Shown in pieces: positions 1 to 6,435 of a stretch of DNA of 21,604 nucleotides (within the stretch, counting starts at the first letter, position 1; each line of letters opens with the position of its first letter). The translations under genes and the position numbers were made by a program. Below the pieces are notes generated by a model that had not been told where the DNA came from, did no database searches, and saw nothing but the letters and a program-made list of their open reading frames with translations. The stretch is taken from contig CBDTTW010000031.1 of NCBI GenBank assembly GCA_965363675.1, forward strand, positions 1-21,604. The letters run 5' to 3'. The DNA is from CBDTTW01 sp965363675 (lineage in GTDB: Bacteria > Bacteroidota > Rhodothermia > Rhodothermales > DASSAV01).

Positions 1-1
1 C

Positions 2-433
2 CCCCCGGCGACCCTGCCGGAGGGCTGGCGCGCCACCGGCGACGCCGGCCGCCTCGACGCCCACGGCCGCCTGCATGTGCTCGGCCGCCGCGACGCCATG
101 TTCCTCTGCGGCGGCGAAAACGTGCATCCCGAGGCCGTCGAGCAGGCGCTGGGCGCCCTGGAGCACGTCCGCCTGTGCGCCGTCGTGCCGCTTCCCGACG
201 CCGAGTACGGCCATGTCCCCGTGGCCTTCGTCGAGACCGACGCGCCCGTCGATCCGGAGCGCCTGCGCGCCGCCTTGCGCGAGCGCCTGCCGGGCCTGCT
301 GACGCCGCGCCGCATCTGGCCCTACGCGCTCTCGGCCTTCGCCGGCAAGATCGACCGCCGCCGCCTGGAGCGCGAGGCCGCCGACCGCATGGCCGCCGAG
401 CGCCTGCTTCCCCCTGCGGAGCCGCCCGCGTGA
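2..433 (+). CDS. menE: o-succinylbenzoate-CoA ligase, C-terminal part (5' end outside window)
   Basis: This is the C-terminal 143 residues of an adenylate-forming acyl-CoA ligase; the reading frame is open from the first bases, so the N-terminal domain lies upstream. The hinge and C-terminal motifs are visible: a GWRATGDAG segment, DAHGRLHVLGRRD, CGGENVHPEAVE and, near the end, the GKIDR segment with the catalytic lysine. The stretch around DAEYGHVPVAFVE matches the MenE pattern (GGE...PEEVE...D.EFGHRPVA) better than fatty-acid or aryl ligases. MenE activates o-succinylbenzoate with ATP and CoA in menaquinone synthesis in the cytoplasm. The acyl-ligase family is certain; the MenE assignment is likely but rests on one third of the protein. 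The rest of a men operon would be expected upstream. Confidence 0.78.
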   Translation, partial: PPATLPEGWRATGDAGRLDAHGRLHVLGRRDAMFLCGGENVHPEAVEQALGALEHVRLCAVVPLPDAEYGHVPVAFVETDAPVDPERLRAALRERLPGLLTPRRIWPYALSAFAGKIDRRRLEREAADRMAAERLLPPAEPPA

Positions 434-463
434 ACGCATGGATTTTTGGCGCGGCCCTTCAGC

Positions 464-494
464 TTTGGCCGCCGCCGCCGATAGGGTAGGAAAG
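464..494 (+). promoter_or_regulatory. possible Bacteroidota-type promoter for the 71-aa gene
   Basis: TTTGG at 464-468 is followed after about 19 bases by TAGGAAAG at 487-494, the spacing expected for a -33/-7 promoter. The -33 half matches well, while the -7 half matches TAnnTTTG only in its first two bases and final G. The predicted transcript would start about 30 bases before the ATG. This is a pattern match only. Confidence 0.25.
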
Positions 495-527
495 CATGCT
501 CCTCACAAGCTTTCAGGAAACAGCGCC

Positions 528-743
528 ATGTCTACGAAGGCGGAACGCCCCCGCGAACTCCTGCTGCTCCGGTTGATCGAATCGGTATGGGATACCGCCT
601 CCACCGCCCGGCAGGAACACGACATCCGCACGCTCTGCAACGCGCTCGAAGATCTCTACCGCCTCCACGGCCGCCCCTTCGGCCCCGAGCGGCGCGGCAT
701 GGTGCTCTGGCTCGAATACGGCAAGGCGACCACGGTCAACTGA
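528..743 (+). CDS. small conserved-looking hypothetical protein (71 aa)
   Basis: I do not recognise this protein. I chose the ATG at 528 rather than the in-frame ATG at 438 because AGGAAA lies 7 bases upstream (515-520) and because the residues before it look like translated leader. The 71-aa product is predicted cytoplasmic: no signal peptide or membrane segment, a basic start (MSTKAERPR), a hydrophobic helix RELLLLRLIESVW, a segment rich in acidic and histidine residues, and an amphipathic stretch ending in VLWLEYGK. It looks like a compact, mostly helical domain and not a random open frame, since its composition is balanced. It stands alone between menE and the ChaB-family gene, with a possible promoter at 464-490. 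Function unknown. Confidence 0.6.
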   Translation: MSTKAERPRELLLLRLIESVWDTASTARQEHDIRTLCNALEDLYRLHGRPFGPERRGMVLWLEYGKATTVN

Positions 744-1007
744 GCGCTCTGCAACAGGCGCACGTTTCCGCGCGCCGACTGCCGGCCCGAGCGCTTTCAA
801 ATCTTGCAAAATCGCTCTCCAGTTCTGCGCTTTCGAGAACTTAGGCGATGACGGTGCATTTGCTTCTGGTCCGGCTTGTATCCCTCCGAGGGGGCGCTTC
901 CTGTTTGCGAGGCAAGCGGTAGGGTCTTCGCATCGGAGCCGCGAGCGCAGCATACAGGTCGTTTTTCGGTTTTTCCTTACGGACCAACGTTTGGGAGGGA
1001 AGAAGCC
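744..1007. other. 264-base intergenic region, no gene seen
   Basis: No convincing coding frame, RNA gene or strong terminator is visible between the 71-aa gene and the ChaB-family gene. The region is less GC-rich than the surrounding genes, with TTGCAAAATCGC around 801 and a T-rich stretch at 960-980, so it probably contains the promoter of the downstream gene. I could not pick a single convincing promoter. Confidence 0.4.
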
Positions 1008-1238
1008 ATGCCGTACGACAACCTCGAAGAACTGCCCGATTCGGTCAAGAACAGCTTGCCGGAGCATGCGCAGGAAATCTACCGGGCGGCCTTCAACAAC
1101 GCTTGGGAGGAGTACGCCGACCCGGAGAAGCGGCGCAGCGCGGAGGACTCGCGCGAGGAGGCCGCGCATAAGGTGGCCTGGGGCGCCGTCAAAAAGCAGT
1201 ATGAGAAAGACGGCGACCGGTGGGTGCAGAAAGACTAA
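1008..1238 (+). CDS. ChaB family protein (putative cation transport regulator)
   Basis: A 76-aa cytoplasmic protein, the same length as the E. coli ChaB protein. The family signature is clear: MPYDNLEELPDSVKNSLPEH, then EIYRAAFNNAWEEY, and a C-terminal basic helix with AHKVAWGAVKKQYEKDG. The start at 1008 is supported by GGAGG at 994-998; the longer in-frame extension reads through a non-coding-looking leader. ChaB is named after the calcium/proton antiporter ChaA of E. coli, but its biochemical role is poorly defined and in many phyla it occurs as a stand-alone stress-associated protein. No ChaA is present here. The gene is followed 14 bases later by a large perfect hairpin at 1253-1290. Confidence 0.88.
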   Translation: MPYDNLEELPDSVKNSLPEHAQEIYRAAFNNAWEEYADPEKRRSAEDSREEAAHKVAWGAVKKQYEKDGDRWVQKD

Positions 1239-1538
1239 CCCCCGGCCCGAAAGGAAGTCGGCGAGGCGCCCGGGCGCTTCGCCGGCTTCCGGCGCCGTGA
1301 ACTTCGCGCCGCATTCGCGCGCGCCCCTGTCGGCGGGCGTCAACCCCTCCGGGCGATGAAGGCGCGCCCGAGCGGAACGAGCGCCTCCCGAATCGCGCGC
1401 GGCGCCCGCCCTGGACCCGGAATCCGGTCGCAATCGTAGGGATAAGGAGCAAAGAGACTTTCGCCTGCGCCCCGTATATTTCCCATTGCCGGCGAGCCCC
1501 GGCGCGCTCCTGTCCTCAACCCGCTCCGTGCGTGCGCC
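1239..1538. other. 300-base intergenic region upstream of the sulfatase
   Basis: Apart from the hairpin at 1253-1290 the region holds no gene I can support; overlapping open frames here have the arginine-rich composition of GC-driven chance frames. TATATTTC at 1475-1482 matches the Bacteroidota -7 element TAnnTTTG in seven of eight positions and is the best promoter candidate for the sulfatase gene, but I see no well-spaced -33 element. Confidence 0.35.
1253..1290 (+). terminator. 19-bp hairpin after the ChaB-family gene, terminator-like
   Basis: Bases 1253-1271 pair with 1272-1290 without a mismatch apart from two G-T wobbles (1258/1285 and 1265/1278). It begins 14 bases after the stop codon of the ChaB-family gene. 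No T tract follows it on the plus strand, so it is not a classical intrinsic terminator; it may instead protect the mRNA end or be a Rho-assisted stop. The structure is read directly, its role is inferred. Confidence 0.5.
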
Positions 1539-2966
1539 ATGCGCTTGCTTGCCCTGCTGCTCTTTCTCATTCCGGCCTGTTCCGACGGGCCGCCGCCGGA
1601 AGCGCCTCCGGCCCGCCCGAACGTGCTGTTCATCGCCGTGGACGATTTGCGCCCCGAGTTCGGCGCCTACGGCCGCGAGGACATCCATGCCCCGAACCTG
1701 GACCGCCTGGCCGGCGAGGGCGTCGTCTTCGAGCGGGCCTACGTCAACGTGCCGGTGTGCGGCGCCTCCCGGGCAAGCCTCATGACGGGGCTGCGCCCGA
1801 CCCGCAGGCGGTTTCTGAACTTTGACGTACGGGTAGACGAGGACGCCCCCGGAGCGGTGACGCTGCCGCAATTGTTCCGGGAAAACGGCTACACCACCGT
1901 CGGGCTGGGCAAGGTGCTCCACCACAACGACGACGCCGAGCGCAGTTGGAGCCGGCCGCACTGGCATCCCGGTTCGGACCCGGCCGTCCGGAACGTGAGC
2001 TGGCGGGACTACGTGCTGCCCGAGAACGTGGCGCTGGACAAAGGCGCCCAGCGGGGCGCTCCCTACGAAGCGGCTCCGGCGCCGGACTCGGCCTATTACG
2101 ACGGCAAAATCGCCCGCCGGGCCGTCCGGGAGCTTCAGCGCCTCAAGGCGGAAGGACAACCCTTCTTCCTCGCCGTAGGGTTCCTGAAGCCGCACCTGCC
2201 GTTCAACGCGCCGCAACGCTACTGGGATTTGTACGACCCGGCCGCGCTGCGTCTGGCCGACAACCCGTTCCTCCCCCGGAACGCCCCGAAGGAAGCCGGG
2301 CATAATTTCGGAGAGCTGCGGAGTTATGCAGGCGTCCCCAAGGCGCCCGCGCCCCTCCCGGACGCGCTCGCCCTCAAGCTGAACCACGGCTACCGGGCCG
2401 CCATCAGCTACATGGACCAGTGCCTCGGCCTGGTGCTCGGCGAGCTGGACCGCCTCGGGCTGGCCGAGAACACCATCGTCGTGCTCTGGGGCGATCACGG
2501 GTGGCAGCTCGGCGAGCATGGTCTGTGGTGCAAGCACTCGCCCTTCCACAACGCCGTGCATGCGCCGCTCATCGTGCGGGCGCCGGGCTACGCTTCCGGG
2601 CGCGCCGCCGGCCTCGTCGAGTTCGTGGATATTTACCCTACGCTGGCCCAGATGGCCGGGCTGCGGCCGCCGGACGGGCTGGGCGGGACGAGCTTCACGG
2701 ACCGGCTGACCGACCCGGGCGCTCCCGGCAAGGAAGCCGTCTTCCCCCGGTGGCTCGACTCGGAGTCCATCCGGACGGACCGCTACCTGTACACCGAGTG
2801 GTACGGCGGCGACGGACGCCCCAAAGCGCGCATGCTTTACGACCACGCTAAGGACCCGGCCGAGAACGTCAACGTGGCCGAGGACCCGGCCTACCGGGAC
2901 GCGGCGGACGACCTCGCCCGGCGGCTGCACGCGCAGACGCAGCGCGTCAACGCGCCGCGCCCCTGA
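1539..2966 (+). CDS. lipoprotein sulfatase, iduronate-2-sulfatase-like
   Basis: A 475-aa type I (formylglycine-dependent) sulfatase. The start MRLLALLLFLIPAC gives a short signal peptide with a lipobox-like IPAC, so Cys14 would be lipidated and the enzyme anchored in the envelope. Metal-binding AVDD is at residues 33-36; the modification motif C-G-A-S-R at 74-78 fits C-x-[P/A]-x-R, so Cys74 would become formylglycine; WGDHGW at 317-322 and the CKH at 331-333 complete the active site. The segment LWCKHSPFHNAVHAPLIV and the overall layout resemble iduronate-2-sulfatase-like enzymes. It would remove sulfate from a sulfated sugar outside the cytoplasm; the substrate cannot be read from sequence. 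Activity requires a formylglycine-generating or anaerobic maturase enzyme, not encoded in this window. It lies alone and not in a polysaccharide locus with SusC/SusD. Confidence 0.93.
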   Translation: MRLLALLLFLIPACSDGPPPEAPPARPNVLFIAVDDLRPEFGAYGREDIHAPNLDRLAGEGVVFERAYVNVPVCGASRASLMTGLRPTRRRFLNFDVRVDEDAPGAVTLPQLFRENGYTTVGLGKVLHHNDDAERSWSRPHWHPGSDPAVRNVSWRDYVLPENVALDKGAQRGAPYEAAPAPDSAYYDGKIARRAVRELQRLKAEGQPFFLAVGFLKPHLPFNAPQRYWDLYDPAALRLADNPFLPRNAPKEAGHNFGELRSYAGVPKAPAPLPDALALKLNHGYRAAISYMDQCLGLVLGELDRLGLAENTIVVLWGDHGWQLGEHGLWCKHSPFHNAVHAPLIVRAPGYASGRAAGLVEFVDIYPTLAQMAGLRPPDGLGGTSFTDRLTDPGAPGKEAVFPRWLDSESIRTDRYLYTEWYGGDGRPKARMLYDHAKDPAENVNVAEDPAYRDAADDLARRLHAQTQRVNAPRP

Positions 2967-3104
2967 GGTTTCGGGCCGCCGGGGAATCGTGCAGGGCGAT
3001 GGGCGCTTTCAAGCCCCTGCGCGCCCGCTCGAAGCCGCTGTAAACTTCGTGCAACGGCCGTGCGCATCCCTTCCCGTGTGCGTTAAACCCCTGCATGTCA
3101 AGGC

Positions 3105-3111
3105 AAGGAGG
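3105..3111 (+). promoter_or_regulatory. strong Shine-Dalgarno site (AAGGAGG)
   Basis: A full AAGGAGG sits 8 bases before the ATG at 3120. It is worth recording because many genes in this window have no recognisable ribosome site, so this message is probably translated at a high rate; it also fixes the start codon. Confidence 0.8.
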
Positions 3112-3119
3112 ATGCACCC

Positions 3120-3683
3120 ATGGGACGTTACGACGAAGACCGCAGAAGCTACCGCGACGAGTACGACCGCCGCGCCGCCGGCGCACCGCGCCGCCGCGAC
3201 GAGTACGACCGCTTCGAGCCGCCGCGCCGCCGCTCTTCCTACGACGACTATCCCCCCGGCGGCCCGCGCGACGACGTGGGCGGGCAGAGCGGCTACCCCT
3301 ACGGGCCGCCCCGCCGCGAGGAGGCGCTGCGCGCCCCGGCCCACGGCGATGTCGGCGGGCAGGGCCGCCGCGAACGCTTCGCCATGCCGCTCGACGGTTT
3401 CGTGGCCGACCAGTTTCCGGACCAGACCTCGTTCACCGGCAAAGGCCCCAAAGGCTACCAGCCCGCCGTGAACAATATCCGCGACCAGGTCTGCGAACGG
3501 CTGATGCGCCACCCTGAGATCGACGCGAGCGACATCGAGGTCACCGTGGACGGCGGCGAAGTCACGCTCACCGGCGGCGTGGACAGCCGGCGCACCAAGC
3601 GTCTCGCCGAGGACGTGGCCGAGGAAGCCCCCGGCGTCACGGACGTGCACAACCGCCTGCGGATCGTCCGCACCGGTCTTTAG
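3120..3683 (+). CDS. BON-domain protein with charged, Tyr/Arg-rich N-terminal region
   Basis: A 187-aa protein. Residues 1 to about 95 are low-complexity and probably disordered, dominated by Arg, Asp, Tyr and Pro with the repeated unit RDEYDR and later DDVGGQ/GDVGGQ. A motif FTGKGPKGYQP at about 102-112 leads into one BON domain (residues about 115-185): IRDQVCERLMRHPEIDASDIEV, then GGEVTLTGGVDSR and GVTDVHNRLRI. There is no signal peptide. BON domains are thought to bind phospholipid or other hydrophobic surfaces and are linked to osmotic and envelope stress. The start is set by the Shine-Dalgarno site just upstream. It lies 32 bases ahead of a second BON-domain gene, with which it may be co-transcribed. 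The BON domain is secure, the biological role is not. Confidence 0.87.
   Translation: MGRYDEDRRSYRDEYDRRAAGAPRRRDEYDRFEPPRRRSSYDDYPPGGPRDDVGGQSGYPYGPPRREEALRAPAHGDVGGQGRRERFAMPLDGFVADQFPDQTSFTGKGPKGYQPAVNNIRDQVCERLMRHPEIDASDIEVTVDGGEVTLTGGVDSRRTKRLAEDVAEEAPGVTDVHNRLRIVRTGL
3153..3212 (+). repeat. 18-bp direct repeat pair inside the BON gene
   Basis: CGCGACGAGTACGACCGC occurs at 3153-3170 and again at 3195-3212, 42 bases (14 codons) apart and in the same frame, encoding RDEYDR twice. It marks internal duplication in the disordered head of the protein. Confidence 0.75.
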
Positions 3684-3715
3684 ACGGCCGTTCGTTTTGC
3701 CTATTCTCCGCACGT

Positions 3716-4549
3716 ATGCTTGAAACGTTGTTCAGGCGGCTCTTCAGCGGCCCGCGCGCGCCGCAGGGCGAGCCCGCCGCACCGTCTCCGCCCGAAGCGC
3801 CGGCAGGGTTAGGCATGGGCCTCGGGGTAGGCTTAGGGGCGCTCGCCGGAGCGGCCGCCATGTACCTGTTCGACCCTGCGCGCGGCGCGGACCGCCGCCG
3901 GCTGCTGCGCCGCGACGATGTGCGCGCCGCGCTCGGCCGCATTGCCGGCGAAGCCGCGCCCGCCGCCACCGACGAGCAGCTCCTGGCGCGCGTCCGCGAG
4001 CAAATTGCGCCCGCGTGCCGCCGTCCGCACGCCATCGCCGCCGAGGCCCGGGGCGGCGTCGTGACGCTGCGGGGGCCGGCGCCCCGCGAAGAAGTGGGGC
4101 CGCTTTTGCGCAGCGTACGGTCCACGCCCGGGGTGCGCCGCGTCGTCAACGAACTCGAAGTGCACGAGACGCCCGAGCAGGCCGCCGCTGCGGCGCGCTC
4201 CTGGAGCCTGGCCGCCCAAGCCGCCGCCGGCCTGGCCGGGGGGGCGCTGCTCGCCTATGGCGCGCGGGGTCGCAGCGCCGCCGCCGGAGCCCTCGGGGCG
4301 GGGCCGCAGGCGCCGCCGGGATGCTGCGCTCGGCGCGGCCCGCCGGCCCTGCCCCCTACCACGTCACGGTTGCCCGCACCTTCACGATTGCGGCCCCCGT
4401 CGAGATGGTCTTTCGCTATTTCAAAGCGTATAAACACTTTCCGGACTACCTCAGCAACGTCCTCAGCGTCGAGGACGAAGGGCAGGGGCGCCTGCTGTGG
4501 ACCATTGCAGTCCCCGGCGGCGAACCGATCCGCTCGCGTTCCGTCGTGA
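3716..4549 (+). CDS. BON-domain membrane protein, probably frameshifted near 4295-4304
   Basis: Starts MLETLFRRLFSG, followed by a Pro/Ala segment, a glycine-rich hydrophobic helix (about residues 33-50), the motif YLFDPARGADRRRLLRRD and a BON domain (about residues 83-150) with GGVVTLRGPAPREE and GVRRVVNELEVHE. A second hydrophobic stretch, AAAGLAGGALLAYG, follows. After about residue 197 the translation turns into Pro/Arg/Ser-rich nonsense to the stop at 4549. One extra G in the run at 4300-4303 would continue the frame as ALGAGAAGAAGML straight into the SRPBCC domain at 4321-4824, restoring a single protein of about 369 aa with a BON-membrane-SRPBCC layout known from other bacteria. So the last 80 or so residues of this frame are probably not native. 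The break may be a sequencing error, a real mutation or a recoding site. Confidence 0.72.
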   Translation: MLETLFRRLFSGPRAPQGEPAAPSPPEAPAGLGMGLGVGLGALAGAAAMYLFDPARGADRRRLLRRDDVRAALGRIAGEAAPAATDEQLLARVREQIAPACRRPHAIAAEARGGVVTLRGPAPREEVGPLLRSVRSTPGVRRVVNELEVHETPEQAAAAARSWSLAAQAAAGLAGGALLAYGARGRSAAAGALGAGPQAPPGCCARRGPPALPPTTSRLPAPSRLRPPSRWSFAISKRINTFRTTSATSSASRTKGRGACCGPLQSPAANRSARVPS

Positions 4550-4824
4550 CGACGCTGCTGCGCAATGAAGAGATTGCCTGGCAGAGCGAACTGGGCTCTC
4601 AACCGGCGCACGAAGGCCGGCTGACGTTTAGGCCCGTCGAGGGCGGCGCGGAAGTGAGCTTCCGGCTCAGCTATTCGCCGGACGCCGACGGCCGCGGCCT
4701 GCTGGGCCCGAACCCCCGCGAGGAGGTCGGCGCCCACGTAGCGCGCATACAGGAGATGCTGGAGAAAAAGGCCCGGAAAAAACTGGAAAAGGCGCAGGCC
4801 GACCGATCCGCGCCGCGCGCCTGA
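4321..4824 (+). CDS. SRPBCC (polyketide cyclase/dehydrase-like) domain, separated from its N-terminal half by a frame change
   Basis: The ATG at 4321 is the first in this frame after the suspected break, giving 167 residues. The START-like fold is recognisable from TVARTFTIAAPVEMVFRYF, FPDYLSNVLSVE, RLLWTIAVPGG, ITWQSELGS-like IAWQSELGS and the C-terminal long helix EEVGAHVARIQEMLEKKARKKLEKA. SRPBCC domains form a deep hydrophobic pocket for lipid-like ligands. The coding frame overlaps the upstream BON gene by 229 bases, which is unusual for two independent genes and favours one original protein. If expressed separately it would need internal initiation at 4321, where I see no Shine-Dalgarno site. 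Confidence 0.7.
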   Translation: MLRSARPAGPAPYHVTVARTFTIAAPVEMVFRYFKAYKHFPDYLSNVLSVEDEGQGRLLWTIAVPGGEPIRSRSVVTTLLRNEEIAWQSELGSQPAHEGRLTFRPVEGGAEVSFRLSYSPDADGRGLLGPNPREEVGAHVARIQEMLEKKARKKLEKAQADRSAPRA

Positions 4825-4887
4825 GGGGGCCGCATATCGCTGCGCCCCGTATCGCATGATCCGTTCAACCAGACTGGGAGAAATGCT

Positions 4888-5334
4888 ATGAATTGCATGG
4901 AAGTGATGACCCCCGACCCGATGTGCTGCACCCCTTCGACCTCTATCGTGGAGGCCGCCGGTATGATGCGCGACCAGGACGTTGGCCCGCTGCCGGTCGT
5001 CGAGTCGGAGGGCAGCAAGAAGCTCATCGGCATCGTGACCGACCGCGATATCGTCGTCAAGCTGCTCGCGCAGGGCGCCGACATGCAGTCCGCCACGGTC
5101 GAGCAAGCGATGACCGCCGACCCGGTCTGCTGCCGTCCCGAAGATGACGTGCACCGCGCGCTCGACGCCATGAGCGAGCATCAGGTGCGCCGCATTCCCA
5201 TCGTGGATGAGGGCGGCGCCATCGTCGGCATCATCGCCCAGGCCGATATCGCCCTGCGGCTCCAGTCGGATAAGGAGACCGGCGACGTAGTCGAGGACAT
5301 CTCGGAGCGAAGCGGCAAAGGCAAAGCTTGGTGA
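4888..5334 (+). CDS. paired CBS-domain protein
   Basis: A 148-aa cytoplasmic protein made of two CBS motifs and little else. CBS1 covers about residues 1-62 (MNCMEVMTPDPMCC, then VGPLPVVE and IGIVTDRDIV) and CBS2 about 70-127 (VEQAMTADPVCCRPEDD, HQVRRIPIVDEGG, VGIIAQADIALR). Together they should form a Bateman module that binds adenine nucleotides. The paired TDRDIV and AQADIA segments are the usual nucleotide-ribose contacts. Both motifs carry a matching CC pair, which suggests internal duplication. Stand-alone CBS pairs often accompany stress or redox genes; the partner is unknown. GGGAG at 4876-4880 supports the start. A strong hairpin terminator follows at 5354-5387. Confidence 0.92.
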   Translation: MNCMEVMTPDPMCCTPSTSIVEAAGMMRDQDVGPLPVVESEGSKKLIGIVTDRDIVVKLLAQGADMQSATVEQAMTADPVCCRPEDDVHRALDAMSEHQVRRIPIVDEGGAIVGIIAQADIALRLQSDKETGDVVEDISERSGKGKAW

Positions 5335-5353
5335 CGGCCGCCGATGCGCCTGC

Positions 5354-5387
5354 AACAGCCGGTCTGCCTAAGGGCGGACCGGCTGTT
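5354..5387 (+). terminator. intrinsic terminator hairpin after the CBS gene
   Basis: Bases 5354-5368 pair with 5373-5387 over 15 bp with a single G-T wobble and a TAAG loop. A short T-rich tail (TTT, then GCATT) follows. It lies 19 bases after the stop codon and separates the CBS gene from the receiver-domain gene. Confidence 0.75.
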
Positions 5388-5488
5388 TGCATTGGGGGAG
5401 GATGCACACGAACGTAACCCTTGTAACGGAAATTGGCGGGTCCTCTCGCGTACATCAGAGAGCCTTTGAAACCGCCCTTCGCTTCCGT

Positions 5489-5890
5489 ATGGATACGCCG
5501 ACCGACGTTCCCCGGAAAGTTCTGCTCGTTGAGGAACACAGCATCGTCTACGCCGCCCTGCATAGCGTATTCGAGCGGGCCGGCTGGCGCGTCGTGGGCG
5601 CCCGCGACGGCGCAGAGGCGCTGCGGCTCGCGGGAGAAGAACGCCCCGACGCCATCGTGTGCGACTACGCCCTGCCCGACCAGACCGGCCTCGATTTCCT
5701 CCGCGCCTTGCGCCGCCAGGCCCCGCCGGGCGTTCCTCCCTTTGCCCTGCTCGTCGGCCATGCGACGCCCGAGCTGGAGGCGGAGTGCCGCCGCCTCGGC
5801 GCCGCCGACTGCATCCCGAAGCAACTGGAGGTAGAGGCGTTCGTCGAGCGTCTGTACGCGGCCCTCGGCATCAACGGCGCGGCGCATTAG
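5489..5890 (+). CDS. single-domain response regulator (receiver only), atypical
   Basis: A 133-aa CheY-like protein without an output domain. The acidic pocket is E15-E16 instead of the usual Asp pair, in KVLLVEEHS; the phosphate acceptor is Asp59 in IVCDYALPD; the conserved lysine is Lys111 in CIPKQ. The conserved Thr/Ser switch position in the middle is replaced (LLVGHATPE), so phosphorylation-linked switching may differ or be lost. I chose the ATG at 5489 because it leaves the normal distance to the first beta strand; an in-frame ATG at 5402 lies directly against GGAGG and would add 29 residues of no clear fold. No histidine kinase is adjacent. Confidence 0.8.
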   Translation: MDTPTDVPRKVLLVEEHSIVYAALHSVFERAGWRVVGARDGAEALRLAGEERPDAIVCDYALPDQTGLDFLRALRRQAPPGVPPFALLVGHATPELEAECRRLGAADCIPKQLEVEAFVERLYAALGINGAAH

Positions 5891-5991
5891 GGCGCGGCGA
5901 CCGGGTGCGCGCCGGCCCCCGGCGCCGTAGTTTGGGGACGCGCGCGCCTTTCCCGGCGCGCATCCGGCTCCCCAGACCCCACCGAGGCTTC

Positions 5992-6393
5992 ATGAATCGC
6001 ACCCGCACCCTTGCCGCCGCCCTGCTGGCGCTCGCCGTCGTGTTACCCGCGCTCCTGGCGTTCGCGCCGAAACAGGAGGACGCCCGCGTTCGCCATGTCG
6101 TCGTGTTCAAATTCAAGCCCGGCGCCGCCCCCGAGCAGATCGCGCGCGTCACCGACGCGTTTCGCGGCCTGCAAAAGAGCATCCCCGGCATCGTCGGCTT
6201 TGAGCACGGCGTCAACAACAGCCCCGAGGGCAAAAGCCTCGGCTTCGAACACGTCTACCTGCTCACGTTCGAGAACGCGGCGGCCCGCGACGCCTACCTG
6301 CCGCACCCCGCGCACAAGGCGTTCGGGCAAACGCTCGGCAAGGAGGGCATCTTCGAGGACGCCTTCGTCGTGGACTACACGCCGCTGCCGTAA
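5992..6393 (+). CDS. secreted Dabb-domain (stress-responsive A/B barrel) protein
   Basis: A 133-aa protein. Residues 1-24 form a signal peptide or anchor (MNRTRTLAAALLALAVVLPALLAF). The rest is a Dabb domain, a ferredoxin-like dimeric alpha/beta barrel: RHVVVFKFKPGA at 34-45, GIVGFEHGVNNSPEG, a central AARDAYLPHPAHKAF helix and a final EDAFVVDYTPL strand. The ATG at 5992 is the only start that gives the signal sequence. Dabb proteins have no agreed common reaction; some are enzymes, many are unassigned. It converges with the DUF1080 gene, a GC hairpin lying between them. Confidence 0.87.
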   Translation: MNRTRTLAAALLALAVVLPALLAFAPKQEDARVRHVVVFKFKPGAAPEQIARVTDAFRGLQKSIPGIVGFEHGVNNSPEGKSLGFEHVYLLTFENAAARDAYLPHPAHKAFGQTLGKEGIFEDAFVVDYTPLP

Positions 6394-6402
6394 CGCGCCG
6401 AC

Positions 6403-6428
6403 GCCCCCGGCCTGCCGACGCCGGGGGC
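6403..6428. terminator. GC hairpin between convergent genes
   Basis: Bases 6403-6411 (GCCCCCGGC) pair exactly with 6420-6428 across an 8-base loop. It sits between the stop codons of the Dabb gene (plus) and the DUF1080 gene (minus), so it may serve both. No T tract follows on the plus strand. Confidence 0.5.
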
Positions 6429-6435
6429 CTGCGGC

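Noticed and set aside
513..2930. 805-codon open frame on the minus strand
   Set aside because: It lies antisense to the 71-aa gene, the ChaB gene and the sulfatase, has an arginine/valine-rich composition typical of GC-rich antisense frames, and shows no family motif, whereas the plus-strand genes carry clear signatures.
3153..3212. Possible start of a repeat array or CRISPR
   Set aside because: Only two copies 42 bases apart, in frame within a coding region, so they are internal gene repeats.
4238..4249. Programmed -1 frameshift in the seven-G run
   Set aside because: Slipping here would leave a poorly hydrophobic arginine-rich junction, whereas a change near 4300 yields a smooth helix. 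I therefore prefer an indel near 4300, though recoding is not excluded.
3109..5406. GAGGATGCAC found at 3109, 5397 and again near 15328
   Set aside because: Ten-base sharing among unrelated contexts (a Shine-Dalgarno region, a leader and a spacer) is plausibly chance; no longer similarity surrounds the copies.
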